Below are positions 44,531 to 52,904 of a stretch of DNA of 64,000 nucleotides, one piece after another; the first letter of the stretch is position 1; each line of letters starts with the position of its first letter. The position numbers and the translations under genes are program-made. The DNA comes from Faecalibacterium sp. UBA1771. GTDB lineage: Bacteria > Bacillota > Clostridia > Oscillospirales > Ruminococcaceae. The stretch lies in assembly GCA_002315315.1 (NCBI GenBank), contig DCGT01000022.1:441-64440 (forward strand), given 5' to 3'. The notes beneath the pieces were generated by a model. That model saw nothing but the letters and a program-made list of their open reading frames with translations, was not told the DNA's origin and ran no database searches.

Positions 44531-45424
44531 TTATTTTGTTTCGGACTCGGTCGGATTCAGATGTATCATAATATGCTTAACATCGGGGAAGTTCTTTTCC
44601 ACTGCATCGTGTACCCGCTCGGCTACGGAATGAGATTCACGCAGAGTCTTGTCGCCGTCGACGCATATTTCAAGGTCAATGTAGCTCTTACTTCCGAACA
44701 TTCTCGTATGCAGCAGATCAACTCGGACAACATCATCCTGCTTTTCTATAAATTCACGAAGCTGTTGCTCCTTTGCCTTGTCAATCGAGGTATCAAGCAG
44801 ACTGCGAAGCGCAATTCTCATAATATCGTATGAAACCTTGAGAATAAACAGACAAATGACAACGCTTGCAATGCTGTCCATAACGGGATATCCGAGCATA
44901 GCACCGCCGATACCTATAAGCGAGCCGATAGACGACAGTGCATCGGAGCGATGATGCCACGCATCTGCCATAAAAGCATTAGACCCGATTTTCTCGGCAT
45001 AGTACCTTGTGTACCAGTACATACCCTCCTTACCGACTATCGATGCCACGGCGGCAATAAGCGCAATAAAACCGGGAACGGCAACCTCCGTATTGCGTAA
45101 AAGGATATGCTCTACCCCCGCCTTTCCTATTCCGAGACCGGTTACGGCAAGAATAAGTCCGAGCAGTAACGAAGCGGCACTCTCTATGCGTTCATGTCCG
45201 TAAGGGTGGTCGGCGTCAGCCTCCTTCTGTGAAATTTTTGTGCCGAAAAATGCAATTACCGTGGTTATAACGTCGGACAAAGAATGTACGGCGTCAGACA
45301 GCATTGCGCCTGAATTGCCTGCGATTCCCGCAAACAGCTTAAAGCCTGAAAGCACTACATTTCCGACAATGCTCATAAGCGACAGCTTGCGTATTATTTT
45401 TCTCTCTTCTTTTGCGTAATCCAT
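44531..45424 (-). CDS. Cation diffusion facilitator metal exporter
   Basis: Exports divalent metals such as zinc, manganese, iron or cobalt in exchange for protons. 297 residues, with the start at 45424 behind CGGAG; a start 26 codons upstream would run through the leader hairpin and is rejected. Metal-site motifs are DAVHSLSDV and DAWHHRSDALSS (HxxxD in the second), with six membrane helices and a C-terminal cytoplasmic domain (VRVDLLHTRMFGSKSYIDLE). DxxxD/HxxxD in this order fits several CDF subgroups, so the metal is not decided from sequence. Confidence 0.92.
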   Translation of the reverse strand: MDYAKEERKIIRKLSLMSIVGNVVLSGFKLFAGIAGNSGAMLSDAVHSLSDVITTVIAFFGTKISQKEADADHPYGHERIESAASLLLGLILAVTGLGIGKAGVEHILLRNTEVAVPGFIALIAAVASIVGKEGMYWYTRYYAEKIGSNAFMADAWHHRSDALSSIGSLIGIGGAMLGYPVMDSIASVVICLFILKVSYDIMRIALRSLLDTSIDKAKEQQLREFIEKQDDVVRVDLLHTRMFGSKSYIDLEICVDGDKTLRESHSVAERVHDAVEKNFPDVKHIMIHLNPTESETK

Positions 45425-45451
45425 AAAAATCTCCGAAAATATATAAAAACA

Positions 45452-45479
45452 AGCATCTGTGGTCGTTACCACAGATGCT
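45452..45479 (-). terminator. Terminator-like hairpin in the leader of the CDF exporter gene
   Basis: Perfect 12-bp stem AGCATCTGTGGT / ACCACAGATGCT, 4-nt loop, then TTGTTTTTAT on the minus strand, lying between the promoter and the start codon. Upstream, CAGAT at about 45480-45485 could pair with ATCTG of the stem, giving a rival structure. Confidence 0.65.
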
Positions 45480-45519
45480 ATCTGCTGCCTTTCGGCTGAC
45501 AATTACTTATTATATTTTG

Positions 45520-45548
45520 AGTATATCATAATACTTTTCGTATGTCAA
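45520..45548 (-). promoter_or_regulatory. Promoter of the CDF exporter gene
   Basis: Minus-strand TTGACA (45543-45548) and TATACT (45520-45525), 17-bp spacing. The predicted leader is about 90 nt and contains the terminator-like hairpin. Confidence 0.75.
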
Positions 45549-45560
45549 ACTATTCTTTAT

Positions 45561-45613
45561 AAAAAACGAACAAGGCACTTCCGATTGCTGAAGTTCATCG
45601 GAAATGCCTTGTT
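45561..45613 (-). terminator. Terminator of the potABCD operon
   Basis: 17-bp stem (45569-45585 with 45597-45613), with one position that pairs only as G-U in minus-strand RNA, followed by a run of six T. It lies about 50 bp after the potD stop. Confidence 0.85.
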
Positions 45614-45661
45614 GACTTATTACAGACGCGGTCAAAATCGGCTTCGGAATTTACCGCATAA

Positions 45662-46879
45662 TCAGTACTGCTGTTCCTTTTCACGCTTTTTGGCGCGGAA
45701 AACAAGAATGAGAATGGAAGCAAACACCGCAACAATCATAAACGCGGGCATAATCCACTCATTAGGGCTTTCGTTGTAGCTGAGAACATCGGTCCACAGC
45801 GACGACATAATGGTATTTGTCTCCTCGGGCAACGTATTGAAAACCTCTGTGTTAGCGATAATCTCATCATCGGGATAGGAAATCGCACGGGTTTCGTCAT
45901 CGAGATCGAGCATATCATACGCCTTGTCAATCGGTGTCGAATAACCGATATATTCTGCATTGGCGGCGGAAATCTCCGGCTCGCACATAAAGTTGATAAA
46001 CAGCTCAGCCGCAGCCTTATTTTCACATCCCTTGGGAATTACAAACGGGTCGACAAAAAAGTTGCAGCCCTCCTTGGGAAATACGAATGCAAGGTCGGGA
46101 TTCTCTGAAATCATAGTCAGAGCGTCGCCGGCATAATAAGGTGCAACAGCCGCTTCTCCGCCCTCCATCTTGTTGAAAATTTCATCCATAACATAGGCTT
46201 GAACGAGCATTTTCTGATTTTTCAGCTCCTCGGCAGCCTCGGCAAGCTCCTCCTCGTCGGTGGTGTTAAGTGAATAGCCGAGCCTAAGCTCCGATATACC
46301 GAAGGCATCCCGCGGATTGTTAAACATAAGTATGCTTCCGAGGTATTTGGTATCCCACAGTGCATTCCACGAGTCGATTTCATCATCGACCATAGTTGTG
46401 TTATAAACTATGCCGACCGTTCCCCACATATACGGAACCGAATATTCGTTGTTCGGGTCATATTCGAGTGACTTGTATTTATCATTTACAAGCGCGAAGT
46501 TTGGAATATTGTCATAGTCGAGCTTTTCGAGCATATCCTCGTTTGCCATCTTGCCCACCATATAGTCGGAGGGTATTATGACGTCGTACTGAGCGCCGCC
46601 GTTCTTGATTTTGGCATACATATCCTCGTTGCTCGCAAAGGTTGTATAATGAACGGATATTCCGGTAAGCTTCTCAAACTCGCGGATAACGTCTAACGAG
46701 TCATCTGAGCCGTCCGAGATATATTCACCCCAATTATAGACATTGAGCGTAATGTTGTCGTTTTCAAATCGCTTATAAAAGCTCTCGTCGGTTTCAAGCT
46801 CAAGAGCCGAGCTGACAGGCAAAATAAAGGCAAATAAAACGGCAAACGCAAGAATGGTTACAGCTACCTTTTTCATCAT
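45662..46879 (-). CDS. potD: Spermidine/putrescine-binding protein PotD, membrane-anchored form
   Basis: Extracellular polyamine-binding subunit of the ABC importer. 405 residues: signal peptide (about 1-25), then the type II solute-binding fold with NVYNWGEYISDGSDDS, YDVIIPSDYMVGKM, SVPYMWGTVGIVYNT and FVDPFVIPKGCENK. There is no lipobox cysteine after the signal. Instead a C-terminal helix (about 378-396) followed by RAKKREKEQQY anchors it, an unusual solution for a Gram-positive binding protein. The start codon overlaps the potC stop (ATGA). Confidence 0.94.
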   Translation of the reverse strand: MMKKVAVTILAFAVLFAFILPVSSALELETDESFYKRFENDNITLNVYNWGEYISDGSDDSLDVIREFEKLTGISVHYTTFASNEDMYAKIKNGGAQYDVIIPSDYMVGKMANEDMLEKLDYDNIPNFALVNDKYKSLEYDPNNEYSVPYMWGTVGIVYNTTMVDDEIDSWNALWDTKYLGSILMFNNPRDAFGISELRLGYSLNTTDEEELAEAAEELKNQKMLVQAYVMDEIFNKMEGGEAAVAPYYAGDALTMISENPDLAFVFPKEGCNFFVDPFVIPKGCENKAAAELFINFMCEPEISAANAEYIGYSTPIDKAYDMLDLDDETRAISYPDDEIIANTEVFNTLPEETNTIMSSLWTDVLSYNESPNEWIMPAFMIVAVFASILILVFRAKKREKEQQY

Positions 46880-47697
46880 CTTTCCTCCCTGCCGTGGCTG
46901 ATTGCGTGTATATCCCTCGCGTTCATAATAACGAGAATGGTCATTACAACGACGAAAATGATGCAGGAAAGTGCGTTAATCTCAGGGCTTACCTTACGGC
47001 GTGTCATGGAATAAATCGCAAGTGACAGCGTTTGAGAGGTGCCCGAGGTGAAATAGCTGATTACGAAGTCGTCAATCGAGTATGTCAGAGCCATCAAAAA
47101 TCCCGTTACGATGCCGGGCATTATTTCGGGCACCACAACCTTGAAAAAAGCCTGTGTGCGGTTACAGCCGAGGTCAAGTGCCGCCTCGTACATATTCTGC
47201 GACATCTGACGAAGCTTGGGGTTGACCGACAGAATAACATACGGAATGTCAAATGTTATGTGTGACAGAATCAGTGTTCCTACACCAAGCTCAAACTGCG
47301 CACCGACATTTGACAGAATAGTTCTGAAAACGATGAACAGAAGCAGCATCGAGATACCGGTTACTATTTCGGGATTGATGACCGGCATATATGTGATGTT
47401 CATAATTACGAACTTCGGCCATTTTCTCATACTGTATATTCCGACCGATGCGAGCGTGCCGAGAATTGTGGAAACGACCGACGCCACCAGCGCGACAATG
47501 AGCGAAACACCCAAAGCCTTGAGTATCATTTCGTTGTGGAAAAGCTGACGGTACCAATCGAGCGTAAATCCTGTGAATATGTTGCGGCTCTTTGATTTAT
47601 TGAACGAGAAGAAAATCAAAACGAAAATCGGCAGATAGAGAAACAGAAAGATAAATGCAATATACCATTTTGAGGACCTTTTAAGCCGTGAATTCAT
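46876..47697 (-). CDS. potC: Spermidine/putrescine ABC transporter permease PotC
   Basis: Second permease of the polyamine importer, 273 residues with six membrane helices. The permease-ATPase contact (EAA) loop appears as YEAALDLGCNRTQAFFKVVV. FTGFTLDWYRQLFHN near the start is typical of PotC. It overlaps potD and potB by 4 bp each. Confidence 0.95.
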   Translation of the reverse strand: MNSRLKRSSKWYIAFIFLFLYLPIFVLIFFSFNKSKSRNIFTGFTLDWYRQLFHNEMILKALGVSLIVALVASVVSTILGTLASVGIYSMRKWPKFVIMNITYMPVINPEIVTGISMLLLFIVFRTILSNVGAQFELGVGTLILSHITFDIPYVILSVNPKLRQMSQNMYEAALDLGCNRTQAFFKVVVPEIMPGIVTGFLMALTYSIDDFVISYFTSGTSQTLSLAIYSMTRRKVSPEINALSCIIFVVVMTILVIMNARDIHAISHGREER

Positions 47698-48518
47698 ACC
47701 AGCATATCCCCCATTTCTTCATCATCAATACTACCGGCAATGCTCATACACAGCAGAACAATTACCATAAGCACGAGCGACATCGCCGAGCCGAGATGCG
47801 GGTTATAGGACGAACCGAGGAACTGCATCTCAATAAGGTCACCGATAAGCAGATTTCCGCCTCCGCCGAGCATTCTTGAAATGATAAATGTACTGATTGA
47901 CGGCACAAAAACCATTGTGATGCCGGTTGAAATACCGGGCACCGACAGCGGTATAAGCACTCTTGTAACGATATTTGCCGAATTTGCGCCCAAATCCTGC
48001 GCCGCTTCGACAAGCGAATTGTCGATTTTGGTCATAACGGAATAAAGCGGCAGAATCATAAACGGAAGGTAGTTATAGACCATTCCGAGCACAACGGCGC
48101 CCTGCGTATTGATAAGCTGAAACGGTCCGATACCGATGAGTCCCAAAAGCTTGTTGATAAGACCGTTATTTTCAAGCAGCGACATCCATGCGTAGGTGCG
48201 AAGCAAAAAGTTCATCCACATCGGGAGCATTACGAGCATAAGCATAAAAGACTGAACCTGCTCATGCATACGGGAAATAATATATGCAATGGGGAATGCC
48301 AGAACAAGGCAGATGACGGTTGCTATCATAGCAAGCCATATCGAGCGGGCAAAGACAGGTGCGTACTGTCCCATACCGGAAAGGTTTGCAATGGTGAAGT
48401 GCCCCTCGGCATCGGTAAGTGCATAATAGCCTACCAGTATAAGAGGTACAACGATAAATATTACCATCCATACAAGATAAGGGACGGCGGCAACCTTAGT
48501 CTTGAACAATGTCGGCAC
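47694..48518 (-). CDS. potB: Spermidine/putrescine ABC transporter permease PotB
   Basis: First permease of the polyamine importer, 274 residues, six helices. Typical segments are LLRTYAWMSLLENNGLIN and the EAA loop VEAAQDLGANSANIVTRVLI. Its start overlaps the 3' end of potA by 23 bp, which points to coupled translation. Confidence 0.95.
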   Translation of the reverse strand: MPTLFKTKVAAVPYLVWMVIFIVVPLILVGYYALTDAEGHFTIANLSGMGQYAPVFARSIWLAMIATVICLVLAFPIAYIISRMHEQVQSFMLMLVMLPMWMNFLLRTYAWMSLLENNGLINKLLGLIGIGPFQLINTQGAVVLGMVYNYLPFMILPLYSVMTKIDNSLVEAAQDLGANSANIVTRVLIPLSVPGISTGITMVFVPSISTFIISRMLGGGGNLLIGDLIEMQFLGSSYNPHLGSAMSLVLMVIVLLCMSIAGSIDDEEMGDMLV

Positions 48519-49554
48519 CCCTTTTCATGATATGTATCTCGTTGGGACCTATTGTCATACCGACAACCGTGCCGAGCGGCTCAAACGATGTCGAGCGCAC
48601 ACGCCATTCATAGCCTGCCTGCTCAACTACCATTTCATAGTGAACACCCTTAAAAACAACATTTTTAACAACACCCGTAAGCTGTCCGTTAACGGCAGGA
48701 ACGAGCTTGATATCCTCGGGGCGCACAACAACGTCGACAAACTCATCCTTATCAAAGCCTGAGTCGACACAGGTAAACTTCTCGCCGGCAAACTCGACAT
48801 AAAAATCGGAATGCATTATGCCCTTGATTAAATTGCTCTCGCCGATAAAATCTGCGACAAATGCGTTGCTCGGCTCGTTGTAGATATCCTGAGGCGTACC
48901 TATCTGCTGAATCTGGCCCTTGTTCATTACCACGACGGTGTCCGACATGGTGAGGGCTTCCTCCTGGTCATGTGTTACATAGATAAATGTGATGTTAAGG
49001 CGCTGTTGAATCGCTTTTAACTCGGTCTGCATCTCCTTACGAAGCTTGAGGTCAAGCGCTCCGAGCGGCTCATCGAGCAAGAGAACGCGGGGCTTGTTGA
49101 CAAGCGCCCTCGCAATGGCGACACGCTGCTGCTGTCCGCCCGACATACGGGCAACCTTTCTCGACTCAAAGCCCTCGAGGTTGACCAGCTTGAGCATCTC
49201 GTTTACGCTGTCCTTTATTTCGTTTTCGGGAAGCTTTTTGATTCTCAGCCCGAACGCAATGTTGTCAAAAACATTCAAGTGCGGGAAAAGTGCATAGCGC
49301 TGAAATACGGTGTTTACTTCTCGCTTGTAGGGAGGCAGTGCCGTAATATCTTTTCCACCAAAAAAGACCCTGCCGCCATCAGGATATAAAAATCCTCCGA
49401 TGACACGTAGAGTTGTGGTTTTTCCGCATCCCGACGGTCCGAGCAGAGTAACGAATTCTCTGTCGTGAATGTCGAGGCAGAAGTTGTTGAGCACCTCCTC
49501 TCCTTCAAATGCTACATTGATGTTCTCGAGGCGCACAATAACATTATTTTCCAT
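48496..49554 (-). CDS. potA: Spermidine/putrescine ABC transporter ATPase PotA
   Basis: ATPase of the polyamine importer, 352 residues. Walker A GPSGCGKTT, Q-loop VFQRYALFPHL, ABC signature MSGGQQQRVAIARAL, Walker B VLLLDEPLGALD and the H-loop in YVTHDQEEAL are all present. A C-terminal TOBE-type regulatory domain follows. It is the first gene of the operon, behind a structured leader of about 160 nt. Confidence 0.95.
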   Translation of the reverse strand: MENNVIVRLENINVAFEGEEVLNNFCLDIHDREFVTLLGPSGCGKTTTLRVIGGFLYPDGGRVFFGGKDITALPPYKREVNTVFQRYALFPHLNVFDNIAFGLRIKKLPENEIKDSVNEMLKLVNLEGFESRKVARMSGGQQQRVAIARALVNKPRVLLLDEPLGALDLKLRKEMQTELKAIQQRLNITFIYVTHDQEEALTMSDTVVVMNKGQIQQIGTPQDIYNEPSNAFVADFIGESNLIKGIMHSDFYVEFAGEKFTCVDSGFDKDEFVDVVVRPEDIKLVPAVNGQLTGVVKNVVFKGVHYEMVVEQAGYEWRVRSTSFEPLGTVVGMTIGPNEIHIMKRGADIVQD

Positions 49555-49572
49555 TTTTACCCCTTTGCGGTC

Positions 49573-49674
49573 GCGGTGTTCCTTTTCACCGCTTTAAAAT
49601 AAATTCCGCCTTATGACGGTCGACATCGGGCGGATACCCCGCAAAAGGTTTGTTACACCGCCGTATTCGGCGGT
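49573..49674 (-). promoter_or_regulatory. Structured 5' leader of potABCD
   Basis: Three consecutive stem-loops: ACCGCC/GGCGGT (49657-49674), TCCGCC/GGCGGA (49605-49634) and GCGGTG/CACCGC (49573-49592). The arms share GGCGG/CCGCC-type sequences and could pair in alternative combinations. No known riboswitch was recognised. Confidence 0.5.
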
Positions 49675-49721
49675 TACAGCGTCCGTTCCGGTGTCGGGTT
49701 TCTTACTGTCGTAATATGTAT

Positions 49722-49750
49722 AATATAAAATAATGCACGATTTATGTCAA
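49722..49750 (-). promoter_or_regulatory. Promoter of potABCD
   Basis: Minus-strand TTGACA (49745-49750) and TATATT (49722-49727), 17-bp spacing. Confidence 0.75.
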
Positions 49751-49766
49751 CAACAATAAACCGTGC
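49735..49766. promoter_or_regulatory. Inverted repeat over the potA -35 box
   Basis: Arms GCACGATTTAT (49735-49745) and ATAAACCGTGC (49756-49766), 10 of 11 positions paired, 10-bp spacer. It covers the -35 element and is a good candidate for a repressor operator. Confidence 0.5.
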
Positions 49767-49785
49767 AATTTTCGATATTTTTTGT

Positions 49786-50346
49786 TCAATATTTTAATAG
49801 AATACCTATCGCGGCACCTGCGGCGATATATACAATGGGGTGAAGCTTGAATTTTTTTATTGCAAAATATGCGACAACAAACAATATTAAATATTTCAGA
49901 TCACTTGTGAGCGAAACTGCGGTACCGCTGAGCGAAACATTTGACAAAAAAACCTTGTATGAAAGCTGAATACACGCCGCGGCAATCAATCCGGTAACAG
50001 CGGGACGCAAACCGTAAAATGCATTCTGAACAAGCGGCTTTTTGTAATAAATCTGAAGCAGCTTGCTGACTGCGAGTATTATGAGCAGCGACGGGAACAT
50101 AAAACCGAGCGTAGCCAAAATTCCACCCGGTATTCCGGCAGCATTGTATCCGGCAAAGGTCGCGGCATTGACGGCTATCGGACCCGGGGTGCTCTCGGCA
50201 ACGGCTATCATATCGGTGATTTGGTCGGTGGTAAACCAATCGTATTTACCGCACAGCTCATAAAGGTACGGTAGCGAAGCAAGACCGCCGCCGATTGTGA
50301 AAAAACCGATTTTACAGAATTCGAGGAAAAGCTTCAGATAAATCAT
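49786..50346 (-). CDS. Chromate-transporter family protein, half-size subunit
   Basis: CHR-family membrane protein of 186 residues, one of a pair. Family motifs: FFTIGGGLASLPYL near the start and AESTPGPIAVNAATFAGY. Short CHR proteins work as two-gene pairs and move chromate or sulfate in characterised members; the natural substrate here is not known. It overlaps the neighbouring chr gene by 4 bp. Confidence 0.9.
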   Translation of the reverse strand: MIYLKLFLEFCKIGFFTIGGGLASLPYLYELCGKYDWFTTDQITDMIAVAESTPGPIAVNAATFAGYNAAGIPGGILATLGFMFPSLLIILAVSKLLQIYYKKPLVQNAFYGLRPAVTGLIAAACIQLSYKVFLSNVSLSGTAVSLTSDLKYLILFVVAYFAIKKFKLHPIVYIAAGAAIGILLKY

Positions 50347-50933
50347 TTGTTTTCCTCCTTTGCTTTATCGGACGGTTTATTTGCAATTTTAGCCTTGATA
50401 AGTCCCGATGCTATTCCTATACAGGCAGCAACAATAATATAGATAAACGGTGTAATGTCGAGCACGACGCACATAACGGTGACGGCGACAAAGATTATTT
50501 TCGTCATCGTATCAATCGCACTCGACTTGTAAAATTTAACTACCGAGCTGAGTATAAGCGCACAAACAACAACCGAAATCCCGGCAAATGCCGACTCGAT
50601 TATCGCATTGCCCCATACTGCCTGCAAAAGAGCTGCAATGACCGAAATAATGATAACCGACGGTGTTACCGCTCCAAGCGCGGCACATATACCGCCGAAC
50701 GCTCCCTTTTTGCGAAAACCGACCTGAGCCGCGGTATTGATGGCGATAGCGCCCGGCAGACATTGTGAAACGGCATAGATATCCAAAACCTCCGGCATCG
50801 TACACCAGCCGCGGCGATTAACTATTTCTCGCTCTATCATCGGCATCATGGCATACCCGCCGCCGAAGGTCAAAGCGCCGACTTTAAAAAATGAGACAAA
50901 GAGTTGAAACAACATTTTAAAACCTTCAATCAA
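50343..50933 (-). CDS. Chromate-transporter family protein, other half
   Basis: Second short CHR protein, 196 residues. Family motifs: ALTFGGGYAMMPMIEREIV and VSQCLPGAIAINTAAQVGFR. It is the upstream gene of the pair. The two halves are similar to each other in plan, as expected for a split antiparallel pair. Confidence 0.9.
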   Translation of the reverse strand: MIEGFKMLFQLFVSFFKVGALTFGGGYAMMPMIEREIVNRRGWCTMPEVLDIYAVSQCLPGAIAINTAAQVGFRKKGAFGGICAALGAVTPSVIIISVIAALLQAVWGNAIIESAFAGISVVVCALILSSVVKFYKSSAIDTMTKIIFVAVTVMCVVLDITPFIYIIVAACIGIASGLIKAKIANKPSDKAKEENK

Positions 50934-50971
50934 ATTTAAATCAAATAATAAATTAATAACATTATTGTATT

Positions 50972-52789
50972 TTATGCATCATAGCTTACGGCATTCTCAC
51001 CGAAATTGCGGCTGTAAAACGGGTCACATCCGTCGGGAGGATAATACTTCTTCCACTTTTCCACAAGAATTGCCTTCTCGCGTTCCATTCGTTCCTTCTT
51101 TTCACCCTTATTGTCGTAGCCTCTCGACAGCGATTCGTGGTGGTAACATTCACAGACGGGATTGAAAACGATATAATAACCTTTTTCTCGTAGCTTTAAG
51201 CATAAATCGACATCGTTGAACGAAACTGCGAGCGTTTCATCAAATCCGCCCACCTCCTCAAAGGTATCACGGCGCACCATAAGACAGGCGGCGGTACAGG
51301 CGGACATATCGGAAACAATGGCAAGTCGGTCGAGGTATCCGTCATTGTCTCTCGGGAACAGCGGGCACAGATTGGCGGCAGAGCCTCCGACACCGACCGC
51401 GATTCCTCCATGCTGAACGGTATCGTTAGGGTAAAGAAGCTTAACTCCGCAGGCGGCGACATCACTCCGCTGAGTGAACATAACCATTTCTTCAAGCCAA
51501 TTGGGAGTAATAACCTCGATATCATTGTTGAGGAACAAAAGCTGCTCTCCGTGAGCGAATTTTACGGCATAATTGTTGATTGCCGAGAAATTGAAAGCGC
51601 CGTCCCAAAAAACGATGCTTATCTTTTCATCGCTTTTGAGTGTTTCATAGTAGTCAAAGGTTTCCTTCTGCCTGCTGTTGTTCTCGACTACCAGAATTTC
51701 GTAGTTCCCGTATGTAGTTTTCTCTTTTATAGAATCAATGCACCTTTTCAGCACATCGGCGTGGTCACAGGTTGGAATAATTATCGAAATAAGAGGATTG
51801 TTCTCTATTTCATATTCGACATGGAGCATAGGAACGGCTCTTGAAAACTCTACCCGTCCCTTTAAGCCGACGCGTTCAAGATGAGCCTCGACCGAACGCT
51901 TGGCGGCATCAAGTGCATAGGGCTTGGCACCGATACCCGAGGCAACCGAGCCGGCGTGTACGCGCCAGAAATACAGCGGAATATCGATATGCTCGATTCT
52001 CTCCGCCTGTTCTGTTACACGCAAAGTAAAGTCATAGTCCTGACTGCCGTCGTACTCATGACGATAAAGACCAACCTTATCGAGAAGCGTGCGTTTAATA
52101 ACCGACAGGTGACATATATAGTTACAGCATCTTAAAAAGTCGGGTGAAAAACAAGGCTTAAAATGTATCGAATTGCTGTCACTCGGAGTATTATTGAAAA
52201 TTGCCTCATCGGAATAGAGGAAATCGGCACCCGTTTCGTTTATTCGCTCAACAACGGTATACAGTGCGCGGTGACTGAGCAGATCGTCGTGATCGACAAG
52301 CGCAATATAGTTTCCACTCGAAAGTAATATTGCCGCGTTTGTGTTCTCGGCTATACCCTTGTTCTCGTCCAGCTTTTTGTAGATAATCCTGCTGTCCGAC
52401 GCCGCCAATCCTCTGACATACTCACCGACATCGGTATGAGCACCGTCACTCCCATCAGCAAGGCAAACCTCATAGTTCCCGTAGGACTGCTTTGCAATCG
52501 AGTTAAACAGTTCTTTAAGGAAACGCATCGGAGTATTATAAAGCGGAATAATAATGCTGATTTTCGGCGAATAATCAAAGACGCGGCTTGACTGCTGCTG
52601 TCTTTCCTCATCGGTAAGATAAAAACCTTTTCGAAGCTTGGAATATATTTTATAGCGCCGAATGACATATTTTATCGCAAACAGCGTCTTATCAAGTCCC
52701 TCATCACGGAGCATTCTGAAAGTTTTATAGGTCATCTCAAACAGCTTGTTCGACATAGCCCAGCTTGGTATAGGGTTAGAGCCCTGCAT
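50972..52789 (-). CDS. Glycosyltransferase with two GT2 domains
   Basis: About 605 residues, cytosolic. The first GT2 domain (about 76-320) starts SPKISIIIPLYNTP and has the acidic metal-binding motif ALVDHDD. The second (about 333-560) starts NPLISIIIPTCDHADV and has LFLNNDIEVI. Such double GT2 enzymes build repeating surface glycans or modify surface structures. The ATG at 52789 has the best-spaced AAAGG; ATGs at 52798 and 52756 are alternatives. It stands alone, so the acceptor is unknown. Confidence 0.88.
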   Translation of the reverse strand: MQGSNPIPSWAMSNKLFEMTYKTFRMLRDEGLDKTLFAIKYVIRRYKIYSKLRKGFYLTDEERQQQSSRVFDYSPKISIIIPLYNTPMRFLKELFNSIAKQSYGNYEVCLADGSDGAHTDVGEYVRGLAASDSRIIYKKLDENKGIAENTNAAILLSSGNYIALVDHDDLLSHRALYTVVERINETGADFLYSDEAIFNNTPSDSNSIHFKPCFSPDFLRCCNYICHLSVIKRTLLDKVGLYRHEYDGSQDYDFTLRVTEQAERIEHIDIPLYFWRVHAGSVASGIGAKPYALDAAKRSVEAHLERVGLKGRVEFSRAVPMLHVEYEIENNPLISIIIPTCDHADVLKRCIDSIKEKTTYGNYEILVVENNSRQKETFDYYETLKSDEKISIVFWDGAFNFSAINNYAVKFAHGEQLLFLNNDIEVITPNWLEEMVMFTQRSDVAACGVKLLYPNDTVQHGGIAVGVGGSAANLCPLFPRDNDGYLDRLAIVSDMSACTAACLMVRRDTFEEVGGFDETLAVSFNDVDLCLKLREKGYYIVFNPVCECYHHESLSRGYDNKGEKKERMEREKAILVEKWKKYYPPDGCDPFYSRNFGENAVSYDA

Positions 52790-52861
52790 CGTCATCATCC
52801 TTTCATTGTCAGTTGTATATTACCATATTTTACGAAGCAAGACAACCCGAACGAATATAAA

Positions 52862-52901
52862 ATACCGCCCCGCTCGGCTTTCATTCCGTTTGAGGCGGTA
52901 T
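52862..52901 (-). terminator. Terminator of spoIVA
   Basis: 8-bp stem ATACCGCC / GGCGGTAT with a long loop that can form an inner CGG/CCG stem, followed on the minus strand by TTTATATT. It lies just after the spoIVA stop codon. Confidence 0.65.
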
Positions 52902-52904
52902 ATT

